From positions 1-64,000 of the forward strand of contig CAJULD010000012.1 of the NCBI GenBank assembly GCA_910587505.1: DNA of 64,000 bases, given 5' to 3'. This document shows positions 7,518-14,865 of this stretch, piece after piece. This DNA comes from an uncultured Oscillospiraceae bacterium (GTDB taxonomy: Bacteria; Bacillota; Clostridia; Oscillospirales; Oscillospiraceae). Below the pieces are notes generated by a model. The model saw only the letters and a list, made by a program, of their open reading frames with translations, had not been told where the DNA came from and made no database searches. Both the position numbers and the translations under genes were made by a program. How positions within the stretch are numbered: position 1 is the first letter of the stretch; every line of letters starts with the position of its first letter.

Positions 7518-8123
7518 TTATTCCAGCATGAGAACTTTGTCAACGGATGCCTTCAGCACGGAGTAGCTGCACTTGAAGGCACCGATGCGCTCCAATCCCT
7601 GCAAAGAAATCTGCCGCTGATCCCCGAGCCGCTCATTCAGGACTGCGGTCAGGACTATGTAGAATTGCCACTGGCTGAAATCGGCTGGGTCTGCCCGCTG
7701 CCGGTCTGACTCAGAGAAAAGGCAGAAGACATAGACCTCAGACCGGCGCTGCGGGAAATCATCATCTGGACGCTTCTGGTAGATGTAGTTGCCATCGCTT
7801 TGCTCGACGCAGTCACAGGCCAGGGTTTTGGCTATGGAGAATACCGGCCTGGACGGCGTATCCCGAACCCATTCCTGGAGAACGGAGGAGCATTTGACCT
7901 CCACCCGCTTGCCACGGTATAGGATGTCGCACTCGCCCCATCCTTTTTTGGGGATAGTCATGTCGGAGCCGAGGGCCGTGTTTACAATGAACTCAGCGAG
8001 GTCGCCTCGTGGCCCGTCAGCCATCAGCCGGGACATGGCCCAGGCCCAAAAATCGCCAATAGTCGGCCCCAACTCCCGCTCCCCGTCCTTGAAGTGGATG
8101 TTTCCGTCTAAGATTTTTTTCAT
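7518..8123 (-). CDS. PD-(D/E)XK nuclease-like protein (solitary restriction-like enzyme)
   Basis: A 201-residue protein and the only clear minus-strand gene in the element. Motifs: GDLAEFIVNTAL near residues 40-51 (possible motif I Glu), then ECDILYRGKRVEVKCSS near 63-79, the D-x(n)-ExK core. A conserved-looking C-terminal part reads SEVYVFCLF and SQWQFYIVL. The start at 8123 has GGAGGT upstream, preferred over 8180. The family resembles phage and genomic restriction-like proteins that occur without a methylase partner. It has its own consensus promoter and is divergent from an XRE repressor, the layout of a regulated defence or superinfection gene. Confidence 0.65.
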   Translation of the reverse strand: MKKILDGNIHFKDGERELGPTIGDFWAWAMSRLMADGPRGDLAEFIVNTALGSDMTIPKKGWGECDILYRGKRVEVKCSSVLQEWVRDTPSRPVFSIAKTLACDCVEQSDGNYIYQKRPDDDFPQRRSEVYVFCLFSESDRQRADPADFSQWQFYIVLTAVLNERLGDQRQISLQGLERIGAFKCSYSVLKASVDKVLMLE

Positions 8124-8180
8124 AGAAATGACCTCCGTTTGATTTTTGGTAAAAAGATAGTCCATTGGCTTTCGTTGCAT

Positions 8181-8209
8181 ATTCTACTAGTGGCTTTTCG
8201 TGCTGTCAA
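8181..8209 (-). promoter_or_regulatory. strong promoter for the PD-(D/E)XK gene
   Basis: On the minus strand, TTGACA (8209-8204), a 17-base spacer and TAGAAT (8186-8181) form a near-consensus sigma-A promoter. An inverted repeat, TTTTCGT-N7-ACGAAAA (8195-8215), covers the -35 box and is a likely operator for the neighbouring XRE protein. Confidence 0.8.
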
Positions 8210-8215
8210 CGAAAA
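8195..8215. promoter_or_regulatory. inverted-repeat operator between divergent genes
   Basis: TTTTCGT and ACGAAAA are perfect 7-base arms separated by GCTGTCA and overlap the -35 of the minus-strand promoter. A further half-site (ACGAAAG on the minus strand) lies near 8170. Placement next to the XRE gene at 8273 suggests repressor binding that silences the nuclease. Confidence 0.6.
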
Positions 8216-8272
8216 TGTAAGCTATGAGAGGATGTACAATGTACCCTCAGCATACGATTTGGAGGTATACCT

Positions 8273-8599
8273 ATGGACAAGAAGCAACTCGGGCAGCGGA
8301 TCAAGATAGCCAGGAAGGGGAGGGGCCTCACCGGCGAAAAGCTGGCGGAGGCGTGTCACATCCATACGACTTACTTACGGCAGATGGAGACCGGGGTGAA
8401 GATACCGAGTCTGCCGATGTTCGTGACGCTGTGTCATGAGCTGGATGTCACCCCAAACTATCTGCTGGCAGACGTATTTGCTGATACCGCCGGGAGCGGA
8501 ATGGATGAATTGCTGACCCTCTGGGAGAAGGCGACACCGGAGCAGCTCAAGATGATAAAGGGCATGATTAAGGTTGCCTTGGACGGCATGAACAACTGA
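8273..8599 (+). CDS. XRE-family repressor
   Basis: A 108-residue Cro/CI-type regulator: an HTH in residues 5-60 (LGQRIKIARKGRGLTGEKLA, HIHTTYLRQMETGVKIPS, LCHELDVTPNYLLAD) and a short C-terminal helical part (ATPEQLKMIKGMIKVAL) that probably dimerises. It is preceded by GGAGGT and transcribed away from the PD-(D/E)XK gene, so it most likely controls that gene and possibly itself. A Rho-independent terminator follows within 50 bases, making this a self-contained two-gene module. Confidence 0.88.
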   Translation: MDKKQLGQRIKIARKGRGLTGEKLAEACHIHTTYLRQMETGVKIPSLPMFVTLCHELDVTPNYLLADVFADTAGSGMDELLTLWEKATPEQLKMIKGMIKVALDGMNN

Positions 8600-8612
8600 A
8601 GAAAGTGTATGA

Positions 8613-8646
8613 AGGCCCAGAGCAGGTATGCACCGGGCCGTTCTTT
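8613..8646 (+). terminator. terminator after the XRE repressor
   Basis: GGCCC (8613-8617) pairs with GGGCC (8635-8639) and is followed by GTTCTTTTT. The loop is long (17 bases) and the stem short, so it is of moderate strength. Confidence 0.55.
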
Positions 8647-8672
8647 TTGCTTTATGTTACATATAATTGCTT

Positions 8673-8696
8673 ATATGTTACCAAATGGCAACATAT
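8673..8696. promoter_or_regulatory. TTACC-N4-GGTAA-type operator, copy 1
   Basis: ATATGTTACC-AAAT-GGCAACATAT is almost perfectly palindromic over 24 bases. A direct repeat, TATGTTAC, lies 20 bases upstream. It sits about 45 bases ahead of the promoter at 8741. Confidence 0.65.
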
Positions 8697-8740
8697 AAAG
8701 AAAAACCAGAACTTTTTAAGTATAAAAATGGGTGAAACCA

Positions 8741-8768
8741 TTGACATAGGCGGTAGATAAGTTACGAT
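8741..8768 (+). promoter_or_regulatory. element-type promoter 1
   Basis: TTGACA (8741-8746), 16-base spacer TAGGCGGTAGATAAGT, then TACGAT followed by AAGAT. It shares the spacer core with six other promoters in the element and drives the genes from 8867. Confidence 0.72.
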
Positions 8769-8866
8769 AAGATTGCAGAAAACAACATGAAACTTGCATA
8801 TTTGAAGCACTTTTATTGAAGTATAGTTTGATTTTCTGCGAAATGAATATGAAAGGAAGATGCAAG

Positions 8867-9130
8867 ATGGTGACCCCAGAAGTGATTCGGCTCGATGTAG
8901 CCAAACTCGATGCTCTGATGGATGCGTTTGAGGCGAAGTACCTCCACTTCCTCGACATCGGCAAGGATGAGTTCGAGGAGAGAGACCAGGGGGCGCTGGC
9001 CTTCTACGCCATGCGGGATTTGCTCAAGAAGATGGATGCCGATGCTGAGGAACTGTGCGGGCACATGGAGGTGTGCGACGCCATCATGGCCGCCAGCAGG
9101 GCCAAAAAGGAGGGGGAGAATGATGGCTGA
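8867..9130 (+). CDS. hypothetical protein, paralogue of the 31,892 gene
   Basis: An 87-residue helical, acidic protein. Its pattern VAKLDALMDAFEAK...AFYAMRDLLKKMDADAEEL...DAIMAA aligns with the 89-residue protein encoded at 31,892-32,161. The ATG at 8867 is chosen because AAGGAAG lies 7 bases upstream; earlier ATGs at 8816, 8843 and 8849 lack a site. No function is known. It overlaps the next gene by 8-11 bases. Confidence 0.6.
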   Translation: MVTPEVIRLDVAKLDALMDAFEAKYLHFLDIGKDEFEERDQGALAFYAMRDLLKKMDADAEELCGHMEVCDAIMAASRAKKEGENDG

Positions 9131-9596
9131 CTGTTTGGACGCTACGAAAACCGCAGTCATCAGAAGCCCGTCCCACTCGGTGAGGGTTATGCTCCGGGAC
9201 GGAGAGGTGATGTTCGCCTCCAGAGATGTGCTGACCGCCTGTGGTATCAAGCACCCCGAAAAGTGGATCCGGCGGTATGAAGACCAGTTCGACGTGGAGA
9301 AGCTGGAGTATCCGCTGGAGACCGGCTGCGGGATGCGCCGGGTGAAGATGCTCTTTGTGAGTCGGGCCAGCGGACAGAAGATCGTTGCCTCTACCGCTTG
9401 TCCGGCTGAGACCAGGCGGTGGCTCCAAAACGATGTGTTCACATACGGGATCGGAAAGCCTGCACATGACGATGAGCAGAAAACGGTGGAGAAGGCACCC
9501 ACTGGGATGGATGCCATCGGAAAGCTGGTCGACAAGGCGCTGATTGAGCTGCTTGAGATTAAGAAGTTCATAGCTGAGATTGGGGCCGCCGGGTGA
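9123..9596 (+). CDS. BRO-N / antirepressor-like protein
   Basis: A 157-residue protein from ATG 9123 (ATG 9120 is equally possible) after AAGGAGGGGG. Residues ~15-100 resemble a BRO-N domain: VRVMLRDGEVMFASRDVLTA, then PEKWIRRYEDQF, and TRRWLQNDVF near residue 97. Such domains occur in phage antirepressors and DNA-binding regulators. The C-terminal KLVDKALIELLEIKKFI helix could oligomerise. It directly follows the repressor module and could counter one of the XRE proteins. The stop codon lies inside a terminator hairpin. Confidence 0.5.
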   Translation: MADCLDATKTAVIRSPSHSVRVMLRDGEVMFASRDVLTACGIKHPEKWIRRYEDQFDVEKLEYPLETGCGMRRVKMLFVSRASGQKIVASTACPAETRRWLQNDVFTYGIGKPAHDDEQKTVEKAPTGMDAIGKLVDKALIELLEIKKFIAEIGAAG

Positions 9597-9612
9597 CCGT
9601 GCGGCCCTTTTC
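9583..9612 (+). terminator. terminator overlapping the stop codon
   Basis: GGGCCGC (9583-9589) pairs with GCGGCCC (9601-9607), followed by TTTTCC. The TGA stop of the antirepressor-like gene lies in the loop. Confidence 0.6.
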
Positions 9613-9680
9613 CAGCATTTTCTACGGCTCCCAGCAACTAATCATCCATTTGGTTTGCTCCCAGCGGTTTTAGGCGGGCT
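9610..9680 (+). repeat. intergenic repeat, long copy A
   Basis: This 71-base non-coding block shares its order of motifs with the block at 25,647: TTTCCAGC, TTTTCTACGG, AGCAA, CATCC-ATT-GG, GCTCCCAGCGGTTTTAGGCGGG. It lies between the end of one operon and the next promoter. Confidence 0.6.
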
Positions 9681-9757
9681 TCAGAAGTTCGAGTAGAAAG
9701 TTATAGCCGATAACAAAGATAATAAGAAAATATTTTTGCAAAATCCTCATTTTTATA

Positions 9758-9785
9758 TTGACATAGGCGGTAGGTCTGCTAAGAT
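9758..9785 (+). promoter_or_regulatory. element-type promoter 2
   Basis: TTGACA (9758-9763), spacer TAGGCGGTAGGTCTGC, TAAGAT (9780-9785) followed by AAGTA. It drives the four small genes 9836-10,912. Confidence 0.78.
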
Positions 9786-9835
9786 AAGTATGTAATCAAA
9801 CAACACCCACCGAAGACGACAAGCCAGAAGGAGTA

Positions 9836-10063
9836 ATGAAAATGGAGACTCGTTATAGCCAGTACAAACTCGAAACCGTTCTCGCATCCGCAAGCAGAGT
9901 GACAGAAACCGATATGGAATGGGTGGCGATTTTTGACAATGATTGCACCGTCCAGTTTGATAGGTTTGTAAGCGAAAGTTTCAAGGCGGGAGAGACGGTG
10001 GTTATCAGCAAGTCCCCGAAGAAGGGCTACATGGGACGCTATTACGAAGGCACCCGCAAGTGA
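9836..10063 (+). CDS. hypothetical protein
   Basis: A 75-residue basic protein (METRYSQYKLETVLAS...FVSESFKAGETVVISKSP). It is preceded by AAGGAG. The strand-rich middle suggests a small beta fold. First gene behind promoter 9758; unknown function. Confidence 0.5.
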   Translation: MKMETRYSQYKLETVLASASRVTETDMEWVAIFDNDCTVQFDRFVSESFKAGETVVISKSPKKGYMGRYYEGTRK

Positions 10064-10094
10064 GTTGCCGGAACGATGATAGGAGAGCTTACCA

Positions 10095-10325
10095 ATGAAA
10101 ATCGCCGAAAACATCAGGTGCAAAGATTTTAGTGTGAAATGGGTGTGGCACCGTCAAAACATCCAGGGGCGTGAAAACGACGGATACTACGAGATCTGGT
10201 TTCAGGGCAAGAAGAAAATCGGTACAGCTCCCACGAAGAAAGAGGCCCAGCGCATCATCAGCCAGAAAGTGAAGGATGTGAACCGGATCCTCAAGGCGGC
10301 CAGAAAGAAATATAACAACCAGTAG
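10095..10325 (+). CDS. hypothetical protein
   Basis: A 76-residue strongly basic protein (YYEIWFQGKKKIGTAPTKKE, then an Arg/Lys-rich C-terminal helix RILKAARKKYNN). The size and charge suit nucleic-acid binding, but no family is recognised. AGGAG precedes the ATG. Confidence 0.5.
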   Translation: MKIAENIRCKDFSVKWVWHRQNIQGRENDGYYEIWFQGKKKIGTAPTKKEAQRIISQKVKDVNRILKAARKKYNNQ

Positions 10326-10337
10326 GAGGTATCGGAT

Positions 10338-10505
10338 ATGCTTGCGGTAGTAGCTGTTTACCCCAGCGGTCACCAAGTTCTTATTGGGTTTGCTCACAGC
10401 CAGGCCGATGTCGACAGCCTTGTCGATGACGCCTGCAAAGCGAACGGGGGCCGGGAGGCTCTGATTGCCCGTGGCATCCACTTCAACGTCGAGTTGGCCT
10501 GCTAA
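10338..10505 (+). CDS. small hypothetical protein
   Basis: A 55-residue protein beginning MLAVVAVYPSGHQVLIGFAH and ending NVELAC, with AGGAGGT 8 bases before the ATG. It lies in the gap between two neighbours of the same operon, with the same direction and spacing. Function unknown. Confidence 0.5.
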   Translation: MLAVVAVYPSGHQVLIGFAHSQADVDSLVDDACKANGGREALIARGIHFNVELAC

Positions 10506-10525
10506 GGCTGGGAAAGGAGAGCACT

Positions 10526-10912
10526 ATGAAAAAGATGAAGTTCGTCACCAACGAAGAACTGAACAACCTGCTTGAACAGGAGTTTGAGAGCGGCAAGGAC
10601 TATATGGACTGGAAGAAGACGACCGAGGTCGACGGATTGCTGTACTCTGTATACGAGGACAAAAGAACCGGCGATCTGTATGCGGCCAGGACAATCAGAA
10701 CCGTCCACATGGGCTTCAACTCCAACGAGGAGGGAACAGTCGAGGAGCTGACCGGCATCGTCGAGCGTGAAGGCGCCTGCCACGCATCGTGGGGCGTGGC
10801 AGGGCGGACGATGCACGAGATCCTGGCCCACCAGCTCAGTAAGGAGCTGCCGCAGTATGACTTTGACATCGGGCACAACTACCGGTGCTCGGTGACCAAG
10901 AAGGCCGGCTGA
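10526..10912 (+). CDS. hypothetical protein
   Basis: A 128-residue protein: an acidic N-terminal helix (TNEELNNLLEQEFESG) followed by a beta-rich part (GLLYSVYEDKRTGDLYAART) and a helix with HASWGVAGRTMHEILAH. No catalytic motif is clear. A GGCCGGC/GCCGGCC hairpin spans its stop codon, so transcription may end here. Confidence 0.5.
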   Translation: MKKMKFVTNEELNNLLEQEFESGKDYMDWKKTTEVDGLLYSVYEDKRTGDLYAARTIRTVHMGFNSNEEGTVEELTGIVEREGACHASWGVAGRTMHEILAHQLSKELPQYDFDIGHNYRCSVTKKAG

Positions 10913-11085
10913 CGGCCGGCCATACATAATGCCTAAAACGGCCCCGAAAAGCCGCTAAATCAACGGGAGAGGGCGGTAAGGAGTAAAAGGGCATAAACCA
11001 CCATGGAACAGAAACAGGCCGGAAACAGGCCCTAAAAGCGCAAACTGCAAGTGCGTGTTTCCAAACGGTAACGGAGGGAAAAGAT
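10913..11085 (+). promoter_or_regulatory. non-coding gap with a weak operator copy
   Basis: There is no gene in these 173 bases. A hairpin over the previous stop continues into the gap, GCCTAAAACGGCC resembles the repeat end in reverse orientation, and TTTCC-AAAC-GGTAA (11,058-11,071) is a one-mismatch copy of the operator placed about 15 bases before the next start. No clear -35/-10 pair is seen. Confidence 0.4.
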
Positions 11086-11583
11086 ATGGAAAAGTTCAAG
11101 TGCTGCTTCTGCGGCGAAATCCTTGAACCGAGCGAGTCCGGGATGTGGGGGCACATCCAGATGAGTCACCCGGAGGAGTTTGAGTATTTGCAAGACCTCA
11201 GCACCCCAGATATGGTGCAGGAGTGCTACCTGCCAGCGGATGCAAAGTACGGGCGAAAGGTCTGCTTGGTTACGCCGGCGTTTGCCTGCGAAATGATCGC
11301 ACACCTGAAAAAGTACGGGGAGATTAACCAGAACGGGGATCGCATGAGCTGTTACTTCCCGATTGCTATGGGCCGGGGAGAGAGGCACCATGAGAGAGTA
11401 GTGGTCGCTCTGGTCGAAGAGGCCAATGGAATACCCAAGGAGTCGGCGGGGTATTCGCTCCACGTCATCAACGATGTTGACGGGGCCGACTGCCAGGTGT
11501 TCACCACGGGACATCTGGATGAGGGCGAGTTGTCGCTGCTCCTCAACGAGATCTTGGATAAGCTGGCGAACGGATACCTGTAA
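11086..11583 (+). CDS. C2H2 zinc-finger-like protein
   Basis: A 165-residue protein whose first 31 residues form CCFCGEIL-x-PSESGMWGHIQMSHPEEF, a C-x2-C...H-x4-H finger of the kind seen in archaeal and phage proteins. The rest is a mixed alpha/beta domain with RHHERVVVALVEEA and a helical C-terminus. It may bind DNA or RNA. GGAGGG precedes the start, and a partial operator copy lies just upstream. Confidence 0.6.
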   Translation: MEKFKCCFCGEILEPSESGMWGHIQMSHPEEFEYLQDLSTPDMVQECYLPADAKYGRKVCLVTPAFACEMIAHLKKYGEINQNGDRMSCYFPIAMGRGERHHERVVVALVEEANGIPKESAGYSLHVINDVDGADCQVFTTGHLDEGELSLLLNEILDKLANGYL

Positions 11584-11640
11584 GCTGGTTTTGAAAGCGT
11601 CTACGAAAACGAATATTTTAGAAAAAATTTGCCGGGCCTA

Positions 11641-11668
11641 TTGACCCAGGCGGTAGGCATTGTATAGT
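11641..11668 (+). promoter_or_regulatory. element-type promoter 3
   Basis: TTGACC, spacer CAGGCGGTAGGCATTG (16 bases), TATAGT followed by AAAGT. It drives the long operon starting at 11,719. Confidence 0.8.
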
Positions 11669-11684
11669 AAAGTCAAGCCATATG

Positions 11685-11698
11685 TTACCAATCGGTAA
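11685..11698. promoter_or_regulatory. TTACC-N4-GGTAA operator, copy 3
   Basis: TTACC-AATC-GGTAA is a perfect 5-base-arm palindrome, placed 17 bases after the -10 of promoter 3, where a bound protein would block the start of transcription. Confidence 0.7.
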
Positions 11699-11718
11699 CA
11701 GAAAGAGGGGTTTTGGAA

Positions 11719-11874
11719 ATGCTTGAAGATCTGATTATCGCCCTCCTTATTGCAGGAGACAGGAAGGAAAAGGAGCGGGCCTATCGCAACCTTGAGCGGG
11801 TCGGGGTAGACCGGGTAACGGCAGATATGATCGCTGCCGAATACTATCGGCCGGAGGCGATGGCAAATGCCTGA
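11719..11874 (+). CDS. small helical protein
   Basis: A 51-residue protein, MLEDLIIALLIAGDRKEKER then a helical acidic/basic stretch to YYRPEAMANA. GAGGGG precedes the ATG. It is the first gene behind promoter 3 and operator copy 3, a position often taken by early regulators, but nothing in the sequence shows a function. Confidence 0.5.
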   Translation: MLEDLIIALLIAGDRKEKERAYRNLERVGVDRVTADMIAAEYYRPEAMANA

Positions 11875-11916
11875 AAGAATGGAGACCCTGACGAGAAAGA
11901 TGGAGGAGATGATGGC

Positions 11917-12252
11917 ATGATTTGGGCAAAACAGGACATGACCTGCCCTGAGTGTGCCCGGACAGGGGCGATGCAGTTGCTCATTATGGGCGAGGAACCG
12001 GTGCGGTACTGCCCGTTCTGCGGGTGTATCCGGCAAGACCATAGCTGGTACAAAGAGGTCAGCCACGAGGAGGCCATCGAAATCATCGAAACCAGGAGGC
12101 CAACCGGCCTGTTTCTGGAGGATACCGGTGCGGAGATCATCGGCATCGACAACAGCAGCGGAGACGCTTGGACAGAGGAGTTCCCGGACAGGCTGGAGTG
12201 CCTGATCTGGCTCCTCCAGGAAGGAGGAACGGATGAACGGAGTGTCTGTTGA
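11917..12252 (+). CDS. zinc-ribbon hypothetical protein
   Basis: A 111-residue protein with CPECARTG and YCPFCGCI in the first 38 residues, a classic zinc ribbon, followed by a mostly alpha-helical acidic domain. It overlaps the next gene by 20 bases in another frame. Function unknown; could be a nucleic-acid or polymerase-binding adaptor. Confidence 0.55.
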   Translation: MIWAKQDMTCPECARTGAMQLLIMGEEPVRYCPFCGCIRQDHSWYKEVSHEEAIEIIETRRPTGLFLEDTGAEIIGIDNSSGDAWTEEFPDRLECLIWLLQEGGTDERSVC

Positions 12253-12571
12253 GGTGGCCCGGTACGAAGTGTACCACATGGACGTGTACATGGACGAAGG
12301 CGGGTGGACTGAGAATGAGCGGCATTGGCTCGGGGAGCTGACGGTCAGGCCGGCCCTGAACGGGGAGATCGACTGCATCGACATCCTGTCTGCTATGGCC
12401 CGGTTTACCTACCCTGACTTCTACGGGTGCCGCAACAAGGCCCTGACCACCACTGACCGCCGACGGGTGTACGCCGAGGACTACTACGGAGACGGCAGTT
12501 GGTGGGAGGTCGGGACGGTGAAAGACCATATGCCCGTATATGGCCTGAAGCGCATCGAAGAGGAGGGATAA
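12233..12571 (+). CDS. hypothetical protein
   Basis: A 112-residue protein (VARYEVYHMDVYMDEGGWTENERHW is its opening pattern in pieces) rich in Tyr, Trp and acidic residues. AAGGAGG lies before the ATG. No membrane segment or motif. It overlaps the zinc-ribbon gene, so it is translated from the same message. Confidence 0.55.
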   Translation: MNGVSVEVARYEVYHMDVYMDEGGWTENERHWLGELTVRPALNGEIDCIDILSAMARFTYPDFYGCRNKALTTTDRRRVYAEDYYGDGSWWEVGTVKDHMPVYGLKRIEEEG

Positions 12572-12576
12572 GCGAC

Positions 12577-12918
12577 ATGACAAAGCTGGAGTTGCGGGAC
12601 TACCTGAAGGCCGGGTATCTCATGGATGACGCTTTTGACTTCGGGCCTGGGCAGGAGTGCGAAATCTTCAAGGCAGACCACTTCGAGCCTGGGGATGAAA
12701 TCATCTACATCCCGGATGTACATTTGAACATGATCCCGCTTGGGACGCCTATCACCGACGATGAGGTCATCGACGAGGTGGTGGATAGCTGCTACACCGG
12801 CAACGACTTCATCGAGGAGTGTGAGGGAGACGTTGAACTGGCTGAACGGCTGTTTTGGTACTGCGACTGGCAGCACCCCAGCTCGGCGTTCCCGGAAGTG
12901 GAAGACGAGGAGGAGTAG
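12577..12918 (+). CDS. acidic hypothetical protein
   Basis: A 113-residue, very acidic protein (net negative, ending EVEDEEE) with MTKLELRDYLKAG at the start. Such charge can mimic DNA, as in some anti-restriction proteins, but that is only a guess. It starts 6 bases after the previous stop. Confidence 0.55.
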   Translation: MTKLELRDYLKAGYLMDDAFDFGPGQECEIFKADHFEPGDEIIYIPDVHLNMIPLGTPITDDEVIDEVVDSCYTGNDFIEECEGDVELAERLFWYCDWQHPSSAFPEVEDEEE

Positions 12919-12920
12919 AT

Positions 12921-13931
12921 ATGGAAAAGAAGCTGAGGCTGAACCTGTTCGACAACGACACAGTGAAGTGGGAAAAGGATGGGCGCTTGTACTGCTTGCA
13001 CATCCGGCGGGATGACCAGCCGCTGAACCCCAGGACGGATTGGGACAACATCACGACGATGGCCTGCTGGCACAGGCGGTATGGACTGGGCGACAAACTC
13101 TCCGATAAGGAGCCGGAGGACTTCTGGCAGCGGCTCGTCCGGGAGAATGTGCCGGAGCCTGAGATCCTGGAGGCGGCGGAGGCTGGGAAGCTCACCGGCA
13201 TCCGCATCGCCAAGAACTCTGAAAACGGGGATTTGGCAGACATCTACGAAACCGTCCAGTGGCGGACAGTGTTGGGAAGCGGGGATCCGGGCGAGAGCCT
13301 CGAATATGAGGGGGTGCCCAGGGACGCCGTGGTCGACTATCTGATGGATGACCTGACCGTCCGCCACTGTATGATCCTGATGGAGCCGTATGCGGAATGG
13401 CTCCCGCTCTGGCTCTACGACCACAGCGGTATCACGATGTCCTGCGGCTCCCGTACTGGGCAGTATGCGGACAGGTGGGACTCTGGCGGGGTTGGTTGGA
13501 TCGTTGTGCTGAAAAAGACCGTCATGGATGAGGTCGGCACCGAGTACGTCCTGGATGACGAGGGCGAGCTGATGCGGGTGGAGCATAAGCACCCGGACGC
13601 ACCGTCCACCTGGAGCTACTTAACCCGCCCGCTTACCGACGAGACCTGGAGGAAGCGGGCCATCGACATCATGAAAGCTGATGTGGAGGTCTACGACCAG
13701 TACCTCACTGGCGATGTGTACGGCTTCAACCTGTACTCGGCGGATCCGGTCGAGGAAGGCGAGGAGCCGGAGTGGAATGAGGAGGACTCCTGCTGGGGGT
13801 TCTTCGGGAGCGACGTGATGGAGAACGGCATCGAGGATCACGCCGGCAATGGTCTCCGGGAAGCAGTAGGGTCTGGATGCTACGAGCAGGGCCAGGCGGT
13901 GGAGCATAGTCGATCCTGGCTCACATTCTGA
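12921..13931 (+). CDS. conserved phage/plasmid-type hypothetical protein
   Basis: A 336-residue protein starting 3 bases after its neighbour's stop. Central landmarks are WLYDHSGITMSC near residue 170, QYADRWDSGGVGWIVV near 185-200 and YDQYLTGDVYGFNLY near 260-274, a combination I associate with uncharacterised proteins of Clostridia phages and conjugative elements. It is acidic and has no membrane segment. The function is not known. Confidence 0.62.
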   Translation: MEKKLRLNLFDNDTVKWEKDGRLYCLHIRRDDQPLNPRTDWDNITTMACWHRRYGLGDKLSDKEPEDFWQRLVRENVPEPEILEAAEAGKLTGIRIAKNSENGDLADIYETVQWRTVLGSGDPGESLEYEGVPRDAVVDYLMDDLTVRHCMILMEPYAEWLPLWLYDHSGITMSCGSRTGQYADRWDSGGVGWIVVLKKTVMDEVGTEYVLDDEGELMRVEHKHPDAPSTWSYLTRPLTDETWRKRAIDIMKADVEVYDQYLTGDVYGFNLYSADPVEEGEEPEWNEEDSCWGFFGSDVMENGIEDHAGNGLREAVGSGCYEQGQAVEHSRSWLTF

Positions 13932-13946
13932 TAGGAGGGAGAAAAG

Positions 13947-14195
13947 ATGGACAAGAAGAAACTCGAAAAGAAGCTGCTGAAGTTCCTGGCGGCCAAGGCC
14001 ACGGAGATGCAGGGGCAGGATCAGGAAAGCATGGACTACTCCACCAACATCGAGGAACTGGCCGACTGCACGTTCCTGCTCCAAAACGGCCTCAGCGACG
14101 ATGCGATCATCTCGGTTGCCAACTCGACAACGAGCGGACGGCTCTACAATTTGGTGAAAGATCTGGCGAAGCCGGAGAAGGAGGCGGGAAAATGA
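13947..14195 (+). CDS. small hypothetical protein
   Basis: An 82-residue, Lys-rich at the N-terminus (MDKKKLEKKLLKFLAAK), otherwise helical protein with DAIISVANSTTSGRLYNLVK near the end. GGAGGG precedes the ATG. It overlaps the next start by 4 bases (ATGA). Confidence 0.5.
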   Translation: MDKKKLEKKLLKFLAAKATEMQGQDQESMDYSTNIEELADCTFLLQNGLSDDAIISVANSTTSGRLYNLVKDLAKPEKEAGK

Positions 14196-14584
14196 ACGGG
14201 AAGAAAACGCACGAAATCTCCATTGGGAGAACGGTGAAGGTGACACAGCAGGACATCGACGACATCATGGTGGCGGCTCTGGAGGGTGGTATCGACTACT
14301 GGTGTCAGGAGGCGGAGGTCATCGAGGAGAAGCGTGTGGCCGATTGGGGCCATGAGCAGATTGCCAGGGGCGGCGTTCTTATTCTCCACGACGCAGAGAG
14401 CGACGACAAATGGGAACTGGATCTGGAGAAGTTCTTGAACGGCGTGAAGCTCTGGATCCAGAACGGCGATGACCGGTATCACGCCCTCCAGAAGGATGGA
14501 ACCCTCGACTGTTGCGAGATCGACAGTGATATGGCCGACATGATCGTCCAGTATGCGATTTTCGGGGAGGTGCAGTTCGGGTGA
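14192..14584 (+). CDS. conserved phage hypothetical protein
   Basis: A 130-residue protein: VTQQDIDDIMVAALEGGIDYW near residues 17-37, RGGVLILHD near 65, and DMADMIVQYAIFGEVQFG at the end. This pattern recurs in phages of gut Clostridia; no function is known. It overlaps genes on both sides by 4 bases, showing tight coupling. Confidence 0.6.
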   Translation: MNGKKTHEISIGRTVKVTQQDIDDIMVAALEGGIDYWCQEAEVIEEKRVADWGHEQIARGGVLILHDAESDDKWELDLEKFLNGVKLWIQNGDDRYHALQKDGTLDCCEIDSDMADMIVQYAIFGEVQFG

Positions 14585-14856
14585 GCGGAGACATCAAAAC
14601 TGCCTACGGCCTGCGGGATGCCTACCACAAGAAGCGCCCAAACGGCCACTTCTTCGACGATGCCACCCTGAACTTCTTCGGGGAGACAATGTCGTCCATG
14701 CGGTTGTTGAAGGAAAGGGCCACGATCACCGACAGCATGGGAGAGGAGCATATCTGCTATGTCCTCAGCTCGCTCCAGAGGAAGCATCCCGGCGGCCCCC
14801 GGCGGAAATATCACTATTTTGACATCGAGACCCTGGAAAATGTCATCCTGGCATAG
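14581..14856 (+). CDS. conserved phage hypothetical protein
   Basis: A 91-residue basic protein from GTG 14,581, which overlaps the previous stop. It contains NGHFFDDATLNFFGETM near residues 21-37 and ends YYFDIETLENV-like (HYFDIETLENVILA), a pattern seen in small phage proteins. Function unknown. Confidence 0.6.
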   Translation: MSGDIKTAYGLRDAYHKKRPNGHFFDDATLNFFGETMSSMRLLKERATITDSMGEEHICYVLSSLQRKHPGGPRRKYHYFDIETLENVILA

Positions 14857-14865
14857 GAGGGCTAC

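Noticed and set aside
11867..11920. 17-codon frame between 11,867 and 11,920
   Set aside because: It overlaps the previous stop (ATGCCTGA), has no conserved features and is too short to support.
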